Shown piece after piece: positions 1 to 5,405 of a DNA stretch of 6,146 nucleotides; position 1 is the stretch's first letter; every line of letters begins with the position of its first letter. The translations under genes were made by a program, and so were the position numbers. Source of the stretch: Anaerolineales bacterium (GTDB lineage: Bacteria; Chloroflexota; Anaerolineae; Anaerolineales; Villigracilaceae); assembly GCA_020847355.1 (NCBI GenBank), contig JADLCG010000156.1, positions 1 to 6,146 of the forward strand, in the 5' to 3' direction. The notes under the pieces are model-generated. The model was not told the origin of the DNA. It worked only from the letters and a program-made list of their open reading frames with translations, and ran no database searches.

Positions 1-2224
1 CATCGGTTGGCTCGGGAAATTTGGCGGCAATCAAAGCAATGGACCAGTCTTTGGCAATTTCCGAGATTCGAGAATCGAGAATCGAACTTCGGAGGTGTCC
101 CCAAATTTCTTCGGTGATAAACGGCGTAAAGGGATGTAGCAAACGCAATGAAGTATCAAACACTTTGGCAAGCGTTTCTATTGTCTGCATTCTATATTCT
201 GCATTCTGCATTTGAGTTTTTGCAATTTCTACATACCAATCGGCAAAGTCGCTCCAGATAAATTCGTAAATCTCTTGTCCTGCTTGCCCATATTGAAAGT
301 TTTGGAATTGGCGTTCGACGTTGCGGGTCAATTTATTTAATTTTGCTTGAATCCATTGGTCGGCGAGGGACAAGGAAGTAGGAACTAGGGGATTAGGAGA
401 GCTACTTCCTAATTCCTGATTCCCAATTCCCTCAATCGCTGAGATCACAAATTTACCCACATTCCAAATCTTATTTGCGAAGTTGCGGTTGGCTTCGACC
501 TTCTTCACGCCTACGTTGGTATCATTTCCGGGCGTAGAACCCACTAACAGCGTGAAGCGTAGCGCGTCCGTTCCTAAATCATCCATGATGATCAATGGGT
601 CAATCACGTTACCTTTGGTCTTGGACATTTTTTGTCCATGCTCATCGCGCACGAGACCATGCAAGTAAACAGTATGAAACGGCGCTTCGCCCGTAAACTC
701 AAGTCCGCTCATAATCATGCGCGCCACCCAGAAAAATAAAATATCGTATCCCGTTTCCATGTAGGATGTTGGATAAAAATATTTTAAGTCTGCAGTTTGT
801 TGGGGCCAGCCCAATGTGGAGAAGGGCCATAAGCCCGATGAAAACCAAGTATCTAACACATCATCATCTTGACGAATTTCTTTTGAGCCGCATGTGGCGC
901 ATTGGGTTGGGTCTTGGCGCGCAACGGTCATGTGATTTTCTGGGCAATACCAAACCGGGATGCGATGCCCCCACCACAACTGACGGCTGATGCACCAATC
1001 TTTTATATTTTCAAGCCAATTGAAATAGGTTTTTTCAAAACGCTCGGGCACAATTTTTATTTTTCCATCGCGTACAACCTCTAAGCCAGCGCTCGCCAGC
1101 GAATCCATTTTTACAAACCATTGTTCCGAAATCATCGGTTCGACAATTTCTCCGCCGCGTTGTGAACGTGGAATGGTTGTGCGATATGGTTCGGTTTTGA
1201 TGACTAAATCTGCGGCTTGCATATCTGCCCACAGATTTTTTCGCGCTTCAAACCGATCTTGATGTTGGTACTTGCCTCCGTTGGCATTGACCTTCGCTTC
1301 AACATCCAAAACCGAAATGATCGGCAAGTTGTGACGTTGCGCAATGGCATAATCATTCGGGTCGTGACCTGGCGTAATTTTCAATGCGCCCGTGCCAAAC
1401 TCCATGCTGACGTATTCATCTGCAATCACTGGAATTTCACGATTCACAATTGGCACTAGCGCTGTTTTGCCGATGAATTTTTTATAGCGTTCGTCTTCGG
1501 GGTGAACGGCAACGGCGGTATCACCTAAAATAGTTTCAGGGCGAATGGTGGCTACTGGGATAAACTCGCCCGAATCTTTTAATTGATATTTGAAATAATA
1601 TAACTTTGCGTCTTCTTCGCTATATTCCACTTCCAGATCGGATACGGCAGTTTTCAGCCCAGGCGACCAGTTGATCAAGCGTGGTCCGCGATAGATAAGT
1701 CCTTTTTCGTAGAGACGAACAAAAGCCTCACGCACTGCCACGCTCAAGCCTTCGTCCAGCGTGAAGCGTTCTCGATCCCAATCACAGGATGCGCCCAGCC
1801 TGCGGATTTGATTCGTAATCATGCCGCCGTATTTCTTCTTCCATTCCCAAGTGCGCTTAAGAAATTCCTCGCGCCCCAGTTCTTCACGAGTCACTTCTTC
1901 GTGTTTGAGCAAATCTTTTTCAACCATCAATTGCGTGGCAATGCCTGCATGGTCTGTGCCTGGAATCCACAAAGCAGAATAGCCTTTCATGCGATGATAA
2001 CGAATCATCAAATCTTCCACGCTCACAAACATAGCGTGACCAATATGCAACTCACCCGTCACATTGGGCGGCGGAATAGCAATCACAAATGGTTTAACAT
2101 TTGGGTCAAAGTTTGCATTATTGGGGTCATTATGCGGTTTGAAAAATCCGCCCGCCTCCCACATGGCATAAATGCGCGGCTCAGTAGCTTTGAAATCGTA
2201 GGCTTTGGGTAATTCTTTGGTCAT
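1..2224 (-). CDS. valS: Valyl-tRNA synthetase, N-terminal 741 residues (3' end outside window)
   Basis: This cytoplasmic class Ia synthetase charges tRNA-Val with valine and edits mischarged threonine. The frame is open from the ATG at 2224-2222 to the window edge, with no stop or frameshift. Visible landmarks are PPPNVTGELHIGHA with the HIGH motif at residues 60-63, GTDHAGIATQ at 89-98, the editing domain around 225-345 (ATIRPETILGDTAVAVHP), a zinc-ribbon-like stretch with C427, H431, C442 and C445, the ValRS signature DVLDTWFSSGLWPFSTLGWP at 456-475, and KMSK at 532-535. The anticodon-binding helical domain follows from about 575. Known ValRS proteins have about 880-950 residues, so roughly 140-200 residues, including the C-terminal coiled coil, are missing. 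The start is supported by AAGGA seven bases upstream and by the T-box leader. Three linkers (about residues 598-617, 672-683 and 712-721) are encoded by tandem heptamers. Identification is very secure. Confidence 0.97.
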   Translation of the reverse strand, partial: MTKELPKAYDFKATEPRIYAMWEAGGFFKPHNDPNNANFDPNVKPFVIAIPPPNVTGELHIGHAMFVSVEDLMIRYHRMKGYSALWIPGTDHAGIATQLMVEKDLLKHEEVTREELGREEFLKRTWEWKKKYGGMITNQIRRLGASCDWDRERFTLDEGLSVAVREAFVRLYEKGLIYRGPRLINWSPGLKTAVSDLEVEYSEEDAKLYYFKYQLKDSGEFIPVATIRPETILGDTAVAVHPEDERYKKFIGKTALVPIVNREIPVIADEYVSMEFGTGALKITPGHDPNDYAIAQRHNLPIISVLDVEAKVNANGGKYQHQDRFEARKNLWADMQAADLVIKTEPYRTTIPRSQRGGEIVEPMISEQWFVKMDSLASAGLEVVRDGKIKIVPERFEKTYFNWLENIKDWCISRQLWWGHRIPVWYCPENHMTVARQDPTQCATCGSKEIRQDDDVLDTWFSSGLWPFSTLGWPQQTADLKYFYPTSYMETGYDILFFWVARMIMSGLEFTGEAPFHTVYLHGLVRDEHGQKMSKTKGNVIDPLIIMDDLGTDALRFTLLVGSTPGNDTNVGVKKVEANRNFANKIWNVGKFVISAIEGIGNQELGSSSPNPLVPTSLSLADQWIQAKLNKLTRNVERQFQNFQYGQAGQEIYEFIWSDFADWYVEIAKTQMQNAEYRMQTIETLAKVFDTSLRLLHPFTPFITEEIWGHLRSSILDSRISEIAKDWSIALIAAKFPEPTD
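63..90. repeat. Heptamer tandem array in valS (4 units, consensus GAGAATC)
   Basis: On the plus strand four adjacent 7-bp units start at 63, 70, 77 and 84. The second and third are identical (GAGAATC), the first differs by one base and the fourth by two or three. Read as valS on the minus strand the array encodes about residues 712-721 (RSSILDSRIS). This lies after the EEIWGHL helix and before the SIALIAAKFPEP segment, a loop that is shorter in ValRS proteins I remember, such as that of E. coli. The reading frame is kept. Confidence 0.75.
176..210. repeat. Heptamer tandem array in valS (5 units, consensus TTCTGCA)
   Basis: On the plus strand five contiguous 7-bp units start at 176, 183, 190, 197 and 204. 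The last two are identical (TTCTGCA), and the others are TTCTATT, GTCTGCA and TTCTATA. In valS it encodes about residues 672-683 (MQNAEYRMQTIE), directly after the conserved DWYVEIAK helix and before the LAKVFDTSLRLLHPF helix. This linker is known to vary in ValRS. The array keeps the frame without a stop. Confidence 0.8.
374..432. repeat. Inverted pair of heptamer arrays in valS (GGAANTA / TGGGAAT type)
   Basis: The left arm (374-398, plus strand) consists of purine-rich units such as GGAAGTA and GGAACTA. The right arm (402-432) has the same kind of unit on the minus strand (GGGAATT, GGGAATC, AGGAATT, AGGAAGT). Exact inverted matches join them: GGAAGTAG at 374-381 with CTACTTCC at 402-409, and ATTAGGA at 392-398 with TCCTAAT at 407-413. 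It encodes about residues 598-617 of ValRS (GIGNQELGSSSPNPLVPTS region), between the NFANKIWNVGKFVISAI helix and LSLADQWI. This is the linker where the anticodon-binding domain begins. Confidence 0.75.
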
Positions 2225-2231
2225 TTTATAT

Positions 2232-2236
2232 TCCTT
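2232..2236 (-). promoter_or_regulatory. Ribosome binding site of valS
   Basis: AAGGA on the minus strand lies seven bases before the ATG at 2224, inside a purine-rich run. It fixes the valS start and is the only good site near the 5' end of the frame. Confidence 0.8.
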
Positions 2237-2253
2237 CTTTCTATAAAACTCTG

Positions 2254-2282
2254 TTGGTTGAGACGCAAGCAGTCGAAACCAA
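2254..2282. repeat. REP-like imperfect palindrome B in the valS leader
   Basis: TTGGTT at 2254-2259 pairs with AACCAA at 2277-2282. After a 2x2 internal mismatch, GAC and GTC pair around a seven-base loop. On the minus strand it begins TTGGTTTCGACTGC, a style of palindrome common among dispersed intergenic repeats in many bacteria. It lies between the T-box terminator and the valS ribosome binding site, next to palindrome A. There is no U-tract, so it is not a terminator. Its repeat status cannot be proved from one copy. Confidence 0.5.
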
Positions 2283-2309
2283 TAAATTAAAAAATACTTT
2301 TCATTAATG

Positions 2310-2355
2310 GGTGGTCTCGATACGTTGCTCATTCATTCGCAACTACTCGACCACC
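2310..2355. repeat. REP-like imperfect palindrome A in the valS leader
   Basis: A long imperfect inverted repeat has arms at 2310-2328 (GGTGGTCTCGATACGTTGC) and 2339-2355 (GCAACTACTCGACCACC), with a ten-base centre. The outer seven bases (GGTGGTC with GACCACC) and the inner five (GTTGC with GCAAC) match exactly, and the middle pairs with small bulges. The GGTGGTCGAGTAG...CGTATCGAGACCACC form resembles palindromic intergenic repeats seen in many bacterial genomes. It sits just downstream of the T-box terminator, in the transcribed 5' untranslated region of valS, and would fold in the mRNA. It is probably a REP/BIME-like insertion. Confidence 0.6.
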
Positions 2356-2365
2356 GAGTTTACTT

Positions 2366-2404
2366 AAAATAAAAACACTTCATCCAATCAGAGGACGAAG
2401 TGTT
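2366..2404 (-). terminator. Rho-independent terminator of the valS T-box leader
   Basis: On the minus strand AACACTTCGTCC (2404-2393) pairs with GGATGAAGTGTT (2385-2374): twelve pairs with one G-U wobble and a seven-base loop. The T-rich run TTTTTATTTT follows. The upstream arm overlaps the 3' half of the antiterminator, so the two structures exclude each other, as in transcriptional T-box riboswitches. Charged tRNA-Val should favour this hairpin. Confidence 0.92.
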
Positions 2405-2422
2405 GCTTCGCGGTACCACCTC
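2391..2422 (-). promoter_or_regulatory. T-box antiterminator with TGGT bulge
   Basis: On the minus strand GAGG (2422-2419) pairs with CCTC (2394-2391), and CGAAG (2410-2406) pairs with CTTCG (2400-2396). They enclose the bulge containing TGGT (2418-2415) and ACCGCG. TGGT is complementary to the ACCA end of an uncharged tRNA with discriminator base A, as known for tRNA-Val. Forming this helix consumes the upstream arm of the terminator. Confidence 0.9.
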
Positions 2423-2432
2423 AATTCGTTAT

Positions 2433-2472
2433 TAGTTAGCTAGTTTTTTAGTTGAGTAGTTTGCTAGTTACT
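2433..2472. repeat. Octamer tandem array in the T-box leader (5 units, TAGTTNNN)
   Basis: On the plus strand TAGTT recurs at 2433, 2441, 2449, 2457 and 2465, exactly 8 bp apart, each followed by a different three-base filler. On the minus strand this reads NNNAACTA five times in the leader RNA, in the Stem III/linker part just before the antiterminator. Bases at the two ends (TTAGT with ACTAA, AGC with GCT) could close a weak Stem III. The constant pentamer with free triplet is seen directly; its meaning is unknown. Confidence 0.7.
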
Positions 2473-2552
2473 AAAACGCGCTTGATTTGCTGTAACGGGC
2501 TGACCCGCGCTGGTCTAGTAATTGATAATTATCAATATTCTTCAGCGAAAAT

Positions 2553-2640
2553 TTCAGACGACTTCGTTGATATTACCCTGCGGATGCTTTCACCTTGTAC
2601 ATCCTTCTCTATCAGGTATTTTTCAATTACTACTTCTGAA
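2553..2640 (-). promoter_or_regulatory. T-box Stem I with GUC valine specifier
   Basis: The base is TTCAGA (2640-2635) pairing with TCTGAA (2558-2553). Above it AGTA on the 5' side and GAA (2565-2563) on the 3' side give the loop-E-like flank known from T-box specifier loops. The next triplet is GTC (2562-2560), a valine codon, followed by G. TTGA/TCAA and CCTG/CAGG continue the stem, then AGAGA, and an apical hairpin GGATG/CATCC (2604-2600 with 2586-2582) with GGTGA in its loop. The specifier agrees with the identity of the regulated gene, which makes the assignment mutually consistent. Confidence 0.88.
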
Positions 2641-2647
2641 TGGCGGG

Positions 2648-2676
2648 ATTATATGCTTTGAAGAATAATGCGTCAA
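2648..2676 (-). promoter_or_regulatory. Sigma70-type promoter of the valS T-box leader
   Basis: The -35 box TTGACG (2676-2671) and the perfect -10 box TATAAT (2653-2648) are separated by exactly 17 bases. Transcription would begin near 2641, directly at the foot of Stem I. The promoter begins only 26 bases after the cobU stop codon. No operator is obvious, so it is probably constitutive, with control left to the T-box. Confidence 0.88.
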
Positions 2677-2702
2677 GCGCGCAATTTGGCGAAAAAGCTC
2701 CG

Positions 2703-3257
2703 TTACTTATACTGCTGAATTGGCACGGCGATTCCAGCTACCAGCCACAGAACTTCATCCGCTTCCTGCGCCAGCCTTTGATTGGTCCAGCCGAGCAGGT
2801 CGCGATACACGCGCCCCATTTGATACGGCGGAACGAGCCCCAAGCCAACTTCATTCGTAATCACAAGCCACTCTTCATCATGTTCACGGATATATTTAAT
2901 CAACTCGCCGATTTCATTTTCTAACGCAACTTTTGCTTTGGCTTCATCTACTAAATCAGCTTCAATAAATTGCATAAAAATATTGTTCGCCAGCAAGGTA
3001 ATACAATCTAATAAATAAATTTCTGTTTGTTGCGGATGTTGAAGCAGATAAGCGGAAATATCTTTTTGAATTTCAAGCGTTTGCCATTCCGCTGGGCGAT
3101 CTTCACGATGCTTTTGAATGCGCGCTTTCATTTCATCGTCCCAAGCTTGGGCGGTGGCGATGAAAGTTATCGCCTTTCCAGATTCTTCAGCAAGCTTTTG
3201 CGCGTAAGACGATTTGCCGCTCCGCGCGCCGCCGATAATAAAGGTCAATTTGCCCAT
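2703..3257 (-). CDS. cobU: Adenosylcobinamide kinase / adenosylcobinamide-phosphate guanylyltransferase
   Basis: This cytoplasmic enzyme of 184 residues (family length about 170-185) phosphorylates adenosylcobinamide and then transfers GMP to give adenosylcobinamide-GDP, the substrate of CobS. The P-loop GGARSGKS is at residues 9-16. The motif KARIQKHREDRP has H50, matching the histidine that takes up GMP in the Salmonella enzyme. ITNEVGLGLVP is at 133-143 and the conserved GRVYRDLLGWTNQRLAQEADEV block at 148-169. The ATG overlaps the end of cobQ by 13 nt and has GGAG (3269-3266) eight bases upstream, so this start is well supported and translation is probably coupled. It is the last gene of the cob run; the valS promoter follows 26 bases later. 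The family and function are clear. Confidence 0.96.
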   Translation of the reverse strand: MGKLTFIIGGARSGKSSYAQKLAEESGKAITFIATAQAWDDEMKARIQKHREDRPAEWQTLEIQKDISAYLLQHPQQTEIYLLDCITLLANNIFMQFIEADLVDEAKAKVALENEIGELIKYIREHDEEWLVITNEVGLGLVPPYQMGRVYRDLLGWTNQRLAQEADEVLWLVAGIAVPIQQYK

Positions 3258-4738
3258 ATCATTTTCTCCAATGTTTTCATGTCCAATGCAATTTCCACGG
3301 CGCCCGCCAAAGCCTCTAATGATTTTTCAAAACGACTCGCTTGTGACGCAACTTCGCCTTGCCAACCCAAGCGACTCAACCAAGCATGACGAAACGAATC
3401 GTTTGCGAATAATCCGTGAATGTAACAACCCCACACTTTGCCATTGGACGAAACGCCTCCTTCTTTAACTGAAACTTGGTTGCCGTTACGAGCGACAATC
3501 TCCAACCATTGGGTTTGACTGTGCGTCTCACCCGTGTGAATTTCATAACCTTGAATCATTTCGTTATGTAAGTTTTCAAAATTCAAAATCTTTGCTTGGG
3601 CTTGATAGGTATTTTTTTGTTTTGCAAAAGTCGTCGTGACGGGCAATAAACCCAAGCCAGCTATTGAATCTATTTTAGATTCAACCTGAAATGGATCGTG
3701 AATGACTTCGCCAAGCATTTGATAACCGCCGCAAATTCCAACGACTGCGCCGCCTTTTTTTGCAAATTGGATAATCGCATCTGCCAGCCCTATTTCACGC
3801 AACCAGATTAAATCCGCGATGGTACTTTTTGTGCCGGGGATAATAATGGCGTGCGGATTTCCAAGTTTTTCAAGCGAGTCAATGTGGCGAATGTGAACAT
3901 TTGGTTCTGCACGAAGCGCGACAAAATCGTCGGCGTTGGAGATGCGCGGCAAGGCTAAAACGGCGATATCGGTTTGGGATGTTGAAGCAGGCTCGGCTGA
4001 GAGAGAAGCGACTTCTACTGAAACGGCATCTTCGTCAGGCAAATATAAATCCCGAATGTATGGAATCACGCCCAGCACAGGCACATTCGATTTTTGTTCG
4101 ATGATTTGAATTCCATCATCAAACAACGAAAGATCGCCGCGAAATTTGTTAACGATGAAACCGCGCATAAGTTTTTGTTCATCGGGTTCGAGAAGAAAAT
4201 GCGTGCCAATCAATTGAGCAAAGATTCCGCCCCGATCAATATCGCCGACGAGCAGGACGGGAGCGTTTGCATATTTGGCAACCGCCATGTTGACGATATC
4301 GCCGCGTTTGAGATTTAACTCCGCAGGACTGCCCGCGCCTTCGATGATGACGAGTTCATAATTGGCGCGCAAACGATCCAAAGATTCTTTGACGGCTTGC
4401 CAAAGAATTTCTTTTTTTTCATAATACGTTTTGGCTTCCAGCGTTTGCCACGGACGACCCAGCAAAATAATTTGCGAACGCGAATCAGCTTCGGGTTTTA
4501 TCAACACGGGGTTCATATCCACAGTGGGCGCAACTTTTGCGGCGGCGGCTTGCAAAGCTTGGGCGCGACCAATTTCACTGCCATCGGCGCAAACAGCGGC
4601 ATTATTGGACATGTTCTGCGCTTTGAACGGCGCAACCTTGATTCCACGCCGCGCAAAAATTCGGCATAGCGCGGTTACGATCAAACTCTTTCCAGCAGAC
4701 GAGCTACTGCCTTGAATCATTAATACTTTGGCGGTCAT
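3245..4738 (-). CDS. cobQ: Adenosylcobyric acid synthase (glutamine-hydrolysing)
   Basis: This enzyme (also called CbiP), 497 residues against a usual 480-510, uses ATP and glutamine to amidate side chains b, d, e and g of adenosylcobyrinic acid a,c-diamide. The N-terminal synthetase domain starts with a P-loop variant, GSSSSAGKS at 10-18, followed by FKAQNMSNNA at 38-47, EGAGSPAELNL at 133-143 and VGDIDRGGIFAQ at 164-175. After a serine-rich linker near 240-256, the glutamine amidotransferase domain shows LPRISNADDF at 263-272, PGTKSTIADL at 301-310, the nucleophile C336 in GICGGYQMLG, GYEIHTGE at 397-404 and H441 in YIHGLF. The start codon overlaps the stop of the preceding phosphatase as ATGA, with no clear Shine-Dalgarno sequence, which suggests translational coupling. 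Confidence in the function is high. Confidence 0.96.
   Translation of the reverse strand: MTAKVLMIQGSSSSAGKSLIVTALCRIFARRGIKVAPFKAQNMSNNAAVCADGSEIGRAQALQAAAAKVAPTVDMNPVLIKPEADSRSQIILLGRPWQTLEAKTYYEKKEILWQAVKESLDRLRANYELVIIEGAGSPAELNLKRGDIVNMAVAKYANAPVLLVGDIDRGGIFAQLIGTHFLLEPDEQKLMRGFIVNKFRGDLSLFDDGIQIIEQKSNVPVLGVIPYIRDLYLPDEDAVSVEVASLSAEPASTSQTDIAVLALPRISNADDFVALRAEPNVHIRHIDSLEKLGNPHAIIIPGTKSTIADLIWLREIGLADAIIQFAKKGGAVVGICGGYQMLGEVIHDPFQVESKIDSIAGLGLLPVTTTFAKQKNTYQAQAKILNFENLHNEMIQGYEIHTGETHSQTQWLEIVARNGNQVSVKEGGVSSNGKVWGCYIHGLFANDSFRHAWLSRLGWQGEVASQASRFEKSLEALAGAVEIALDMKTLEKMIWAN
3266..3269 (-). promoter_or_regulatory. Ribosome binding site of cobU
   Basis: GGAG on the minus strand lies eight bases before the cobU ATG, within the last codons of cobQ. 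It decides the start and explains the 13-nt overlap. Confidence 0.7.
3664..3684. repeat. Perfect 9-bp inverted repeat inside cobQ
   Basis: TTGAATCTA (3664-3672) and TAGATTCAA (3676-3684) are exact inverted copies with a three-base loop. It encodes part of the VESKIDSI stretch of CobQ, in the variable loop before GLGLL. There is no T-run after it, so it is not a terminator. It could be chance or a trace of a small insertion. Confidence 0.35.
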
Positions 4739-5337
4739 ATAAAATGATTTACGTCATTCAATAAATTCAAGATAACGCTATCGGCATAGACGTTCAATTC
4801 GCTGAGCGAGGCTTGAGCGACTTTGAATTGCCAGTAGCGATTTAATTCCACGCCGAGCAGGGCGGCGAGCAGGGCTTGCAAGGCTCCGCTGTGCGAAACG
4901 ACTAAGACGGTTTGGTCTTCGTGTTTATTTTTGATTTCATCAAACGCGGCGCGGACGCGCTGTGCCAACTGCTGGAGCGTTTCGCCGTTGGGCGTGGAAA
5001 TATGCGCGGGGTCGCGCATCCATTCTTCAAATAAGGCGGGCGAATGCGCGGACATTTGTTTGTAGGTCATGCCTTCCCATTCGCCAAAAGATAGTTCGCG
5101 CCAACGCGGATCGGTTTGAATTTCAAGTTGATGAAAGTTAGCAATGGCTTGAGCGGTGTCTTTGGCGCGCGCTAGATCGCTGGCATAAATTGCATGAAGC
5201 GTTTCTTTTGAAAGCCTTTTGGCAAGTTGTTTCGCTTGTTCTTGACCTGTTTGATTTAACGGCGTATCGCTCTGACCTTGATAACGACCAGCGATGTTCC
5301 AATCGGTTTGTCCGTGACGGGCGAGGAGGAGGCGCAT
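4735..5337 (-). CDS. cobC: Histidine phosphatase, probable alpha-ribazole phosphatase
   Basis: The protein has 200 residues, the usual size for a branch-1 histidine phosphatase of the CobC/GpmB type. Catalytic landmarks are LARHGQT with R7, H8 (the phosphorylated histidine) and G9, YASDLARAKDTA with R57, the acid E81 in RELSFGEWEG, and VVSHSG with H149. In this gene neighbourhood it most likely removes the 5' phosphate of alpha-ribazole phosphate or of adenosylcobalamin phosphate at the end of lower-ligand assembly. The sequence alone could also fit a phosphoglycerate-mutase-like phosphatase, so the specificity rests on context. The ATG begins exactly at the first beta strand. There is no Shine-Dalgarno sequence: the bases upstream are a pyrimidine-rich heptamer array on the coding strand. 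Its stop overlaps the cobQ start by 4 nt (ATGA). Confidence 0.88.
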   Translation of the reverse strand: MRLLLARHGQTDWNIAGRYQGQSDTPLNQTGQEQAKQLAKRLSKETLHAIYASDLARAKDTAQAIANFHQLEIQTDPRWRELSFGEWEGMTYKQMSAHSPALFEEWMRDPAHISTPNGETLQQLAQRVRAAFDEIKNKHEDQTVLVVSHSGALQALLAALLGVELNRYWQFKVAQASLSELNVYADSVILNLLNDVNHFI

Positions 5338-5342
5338 AAGGA

Positions 5343-5405
5343 AAGGATGAATGAAGAATAATGAAGGATGAAGGATGAAGGATAAATTTAGAATGATGAA
5401 TATAG
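5343..5405. repeat. Heptamer tandem array between cbiB and cobC (9 units, AAGGATG)
   Basis: On the plus strand nine contiguous 7-bp units start at 5343, 5350, 5357, 5364, 5371, 5378, 5385, 5392 and 5399. Units four and five and the first are identical (AAGGATG), the sixth differs by one base, and the rest keep AA at the start and are degenerate (for example AATGATG, AATATAG). On the coding strand it is CATCCTT-like. It fills the whole 50-base gap before cobC and also encodes the last five codons (LYSSF) and the stop of cbiB. Confidence 0.85.

Larger units (their letters stand above)
2366..2641 (-). promoter_or_regulatory. T-box riboswitch (tRNA-Val sensing leader of valS)
   Basis: This about 275-nt leader binds uncharged tRNA-Val and then lets transcription continue into valS. 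From its 5' end it has Stem I (2640-2553), a Stem II region closed by CGCTG and CAGCG (2547-2508) with an internal ATTGATAATTATCAAT palindrome, a CGGGTCAGCCCG hairpin (2507-2496) followed by GTTA as in Stem IIA/B elements, a linker of 8-bp repeats, the T-box sequence AGGTGGTACCGCG (2421-2409) and a terminator. The order and motifs fit the class I T-box architecture of amino-acid genes, and the downstream gene is valS. The exact 5' end and the fold of Stem II to III are my reading by eye. Confidence 0.93.

Noticed and set aside
63..432. Possible CRISPR array or sequencing artefact in the repeated stretches of valS
   Set aside because: Units are only 7 bp without spacers, so this is not CRISPR. 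Assembly errors would be expected to break the reading frame, which stays open through all three tracts.
1808..2212. Plus-strand open frame of 134 codons
   Set aside because: It is antisense to the conserved N-terminal part of valS, has no recognisable domain or ribosome binding site, and is a shadow of that gene.
2521..2536. Perfect 16-bp palindrome ATTGATAATTATCAAT, resembling a Fur-type operator
   Set aside because: It lies inside the T-box leader, about 100 bases downstream of the start of transcription, and is best explained as a hairpin within Stem II between CGCTG and CAGCG. It also lacks the central base of the usual Fur box.
3027..3389. Plus-strand open frame of 120 codons
   Set aside because: It is antisense to cobU and the end of cobQ, both of which have clear family motifs, and its own product has none.
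3664..3684. Hairpin in cobQ as a possible internal terminator
   Set aside because: The stem is perfect but is not followed by a T-run on either strand, and the frame of cobQ continues through conserved motifs.
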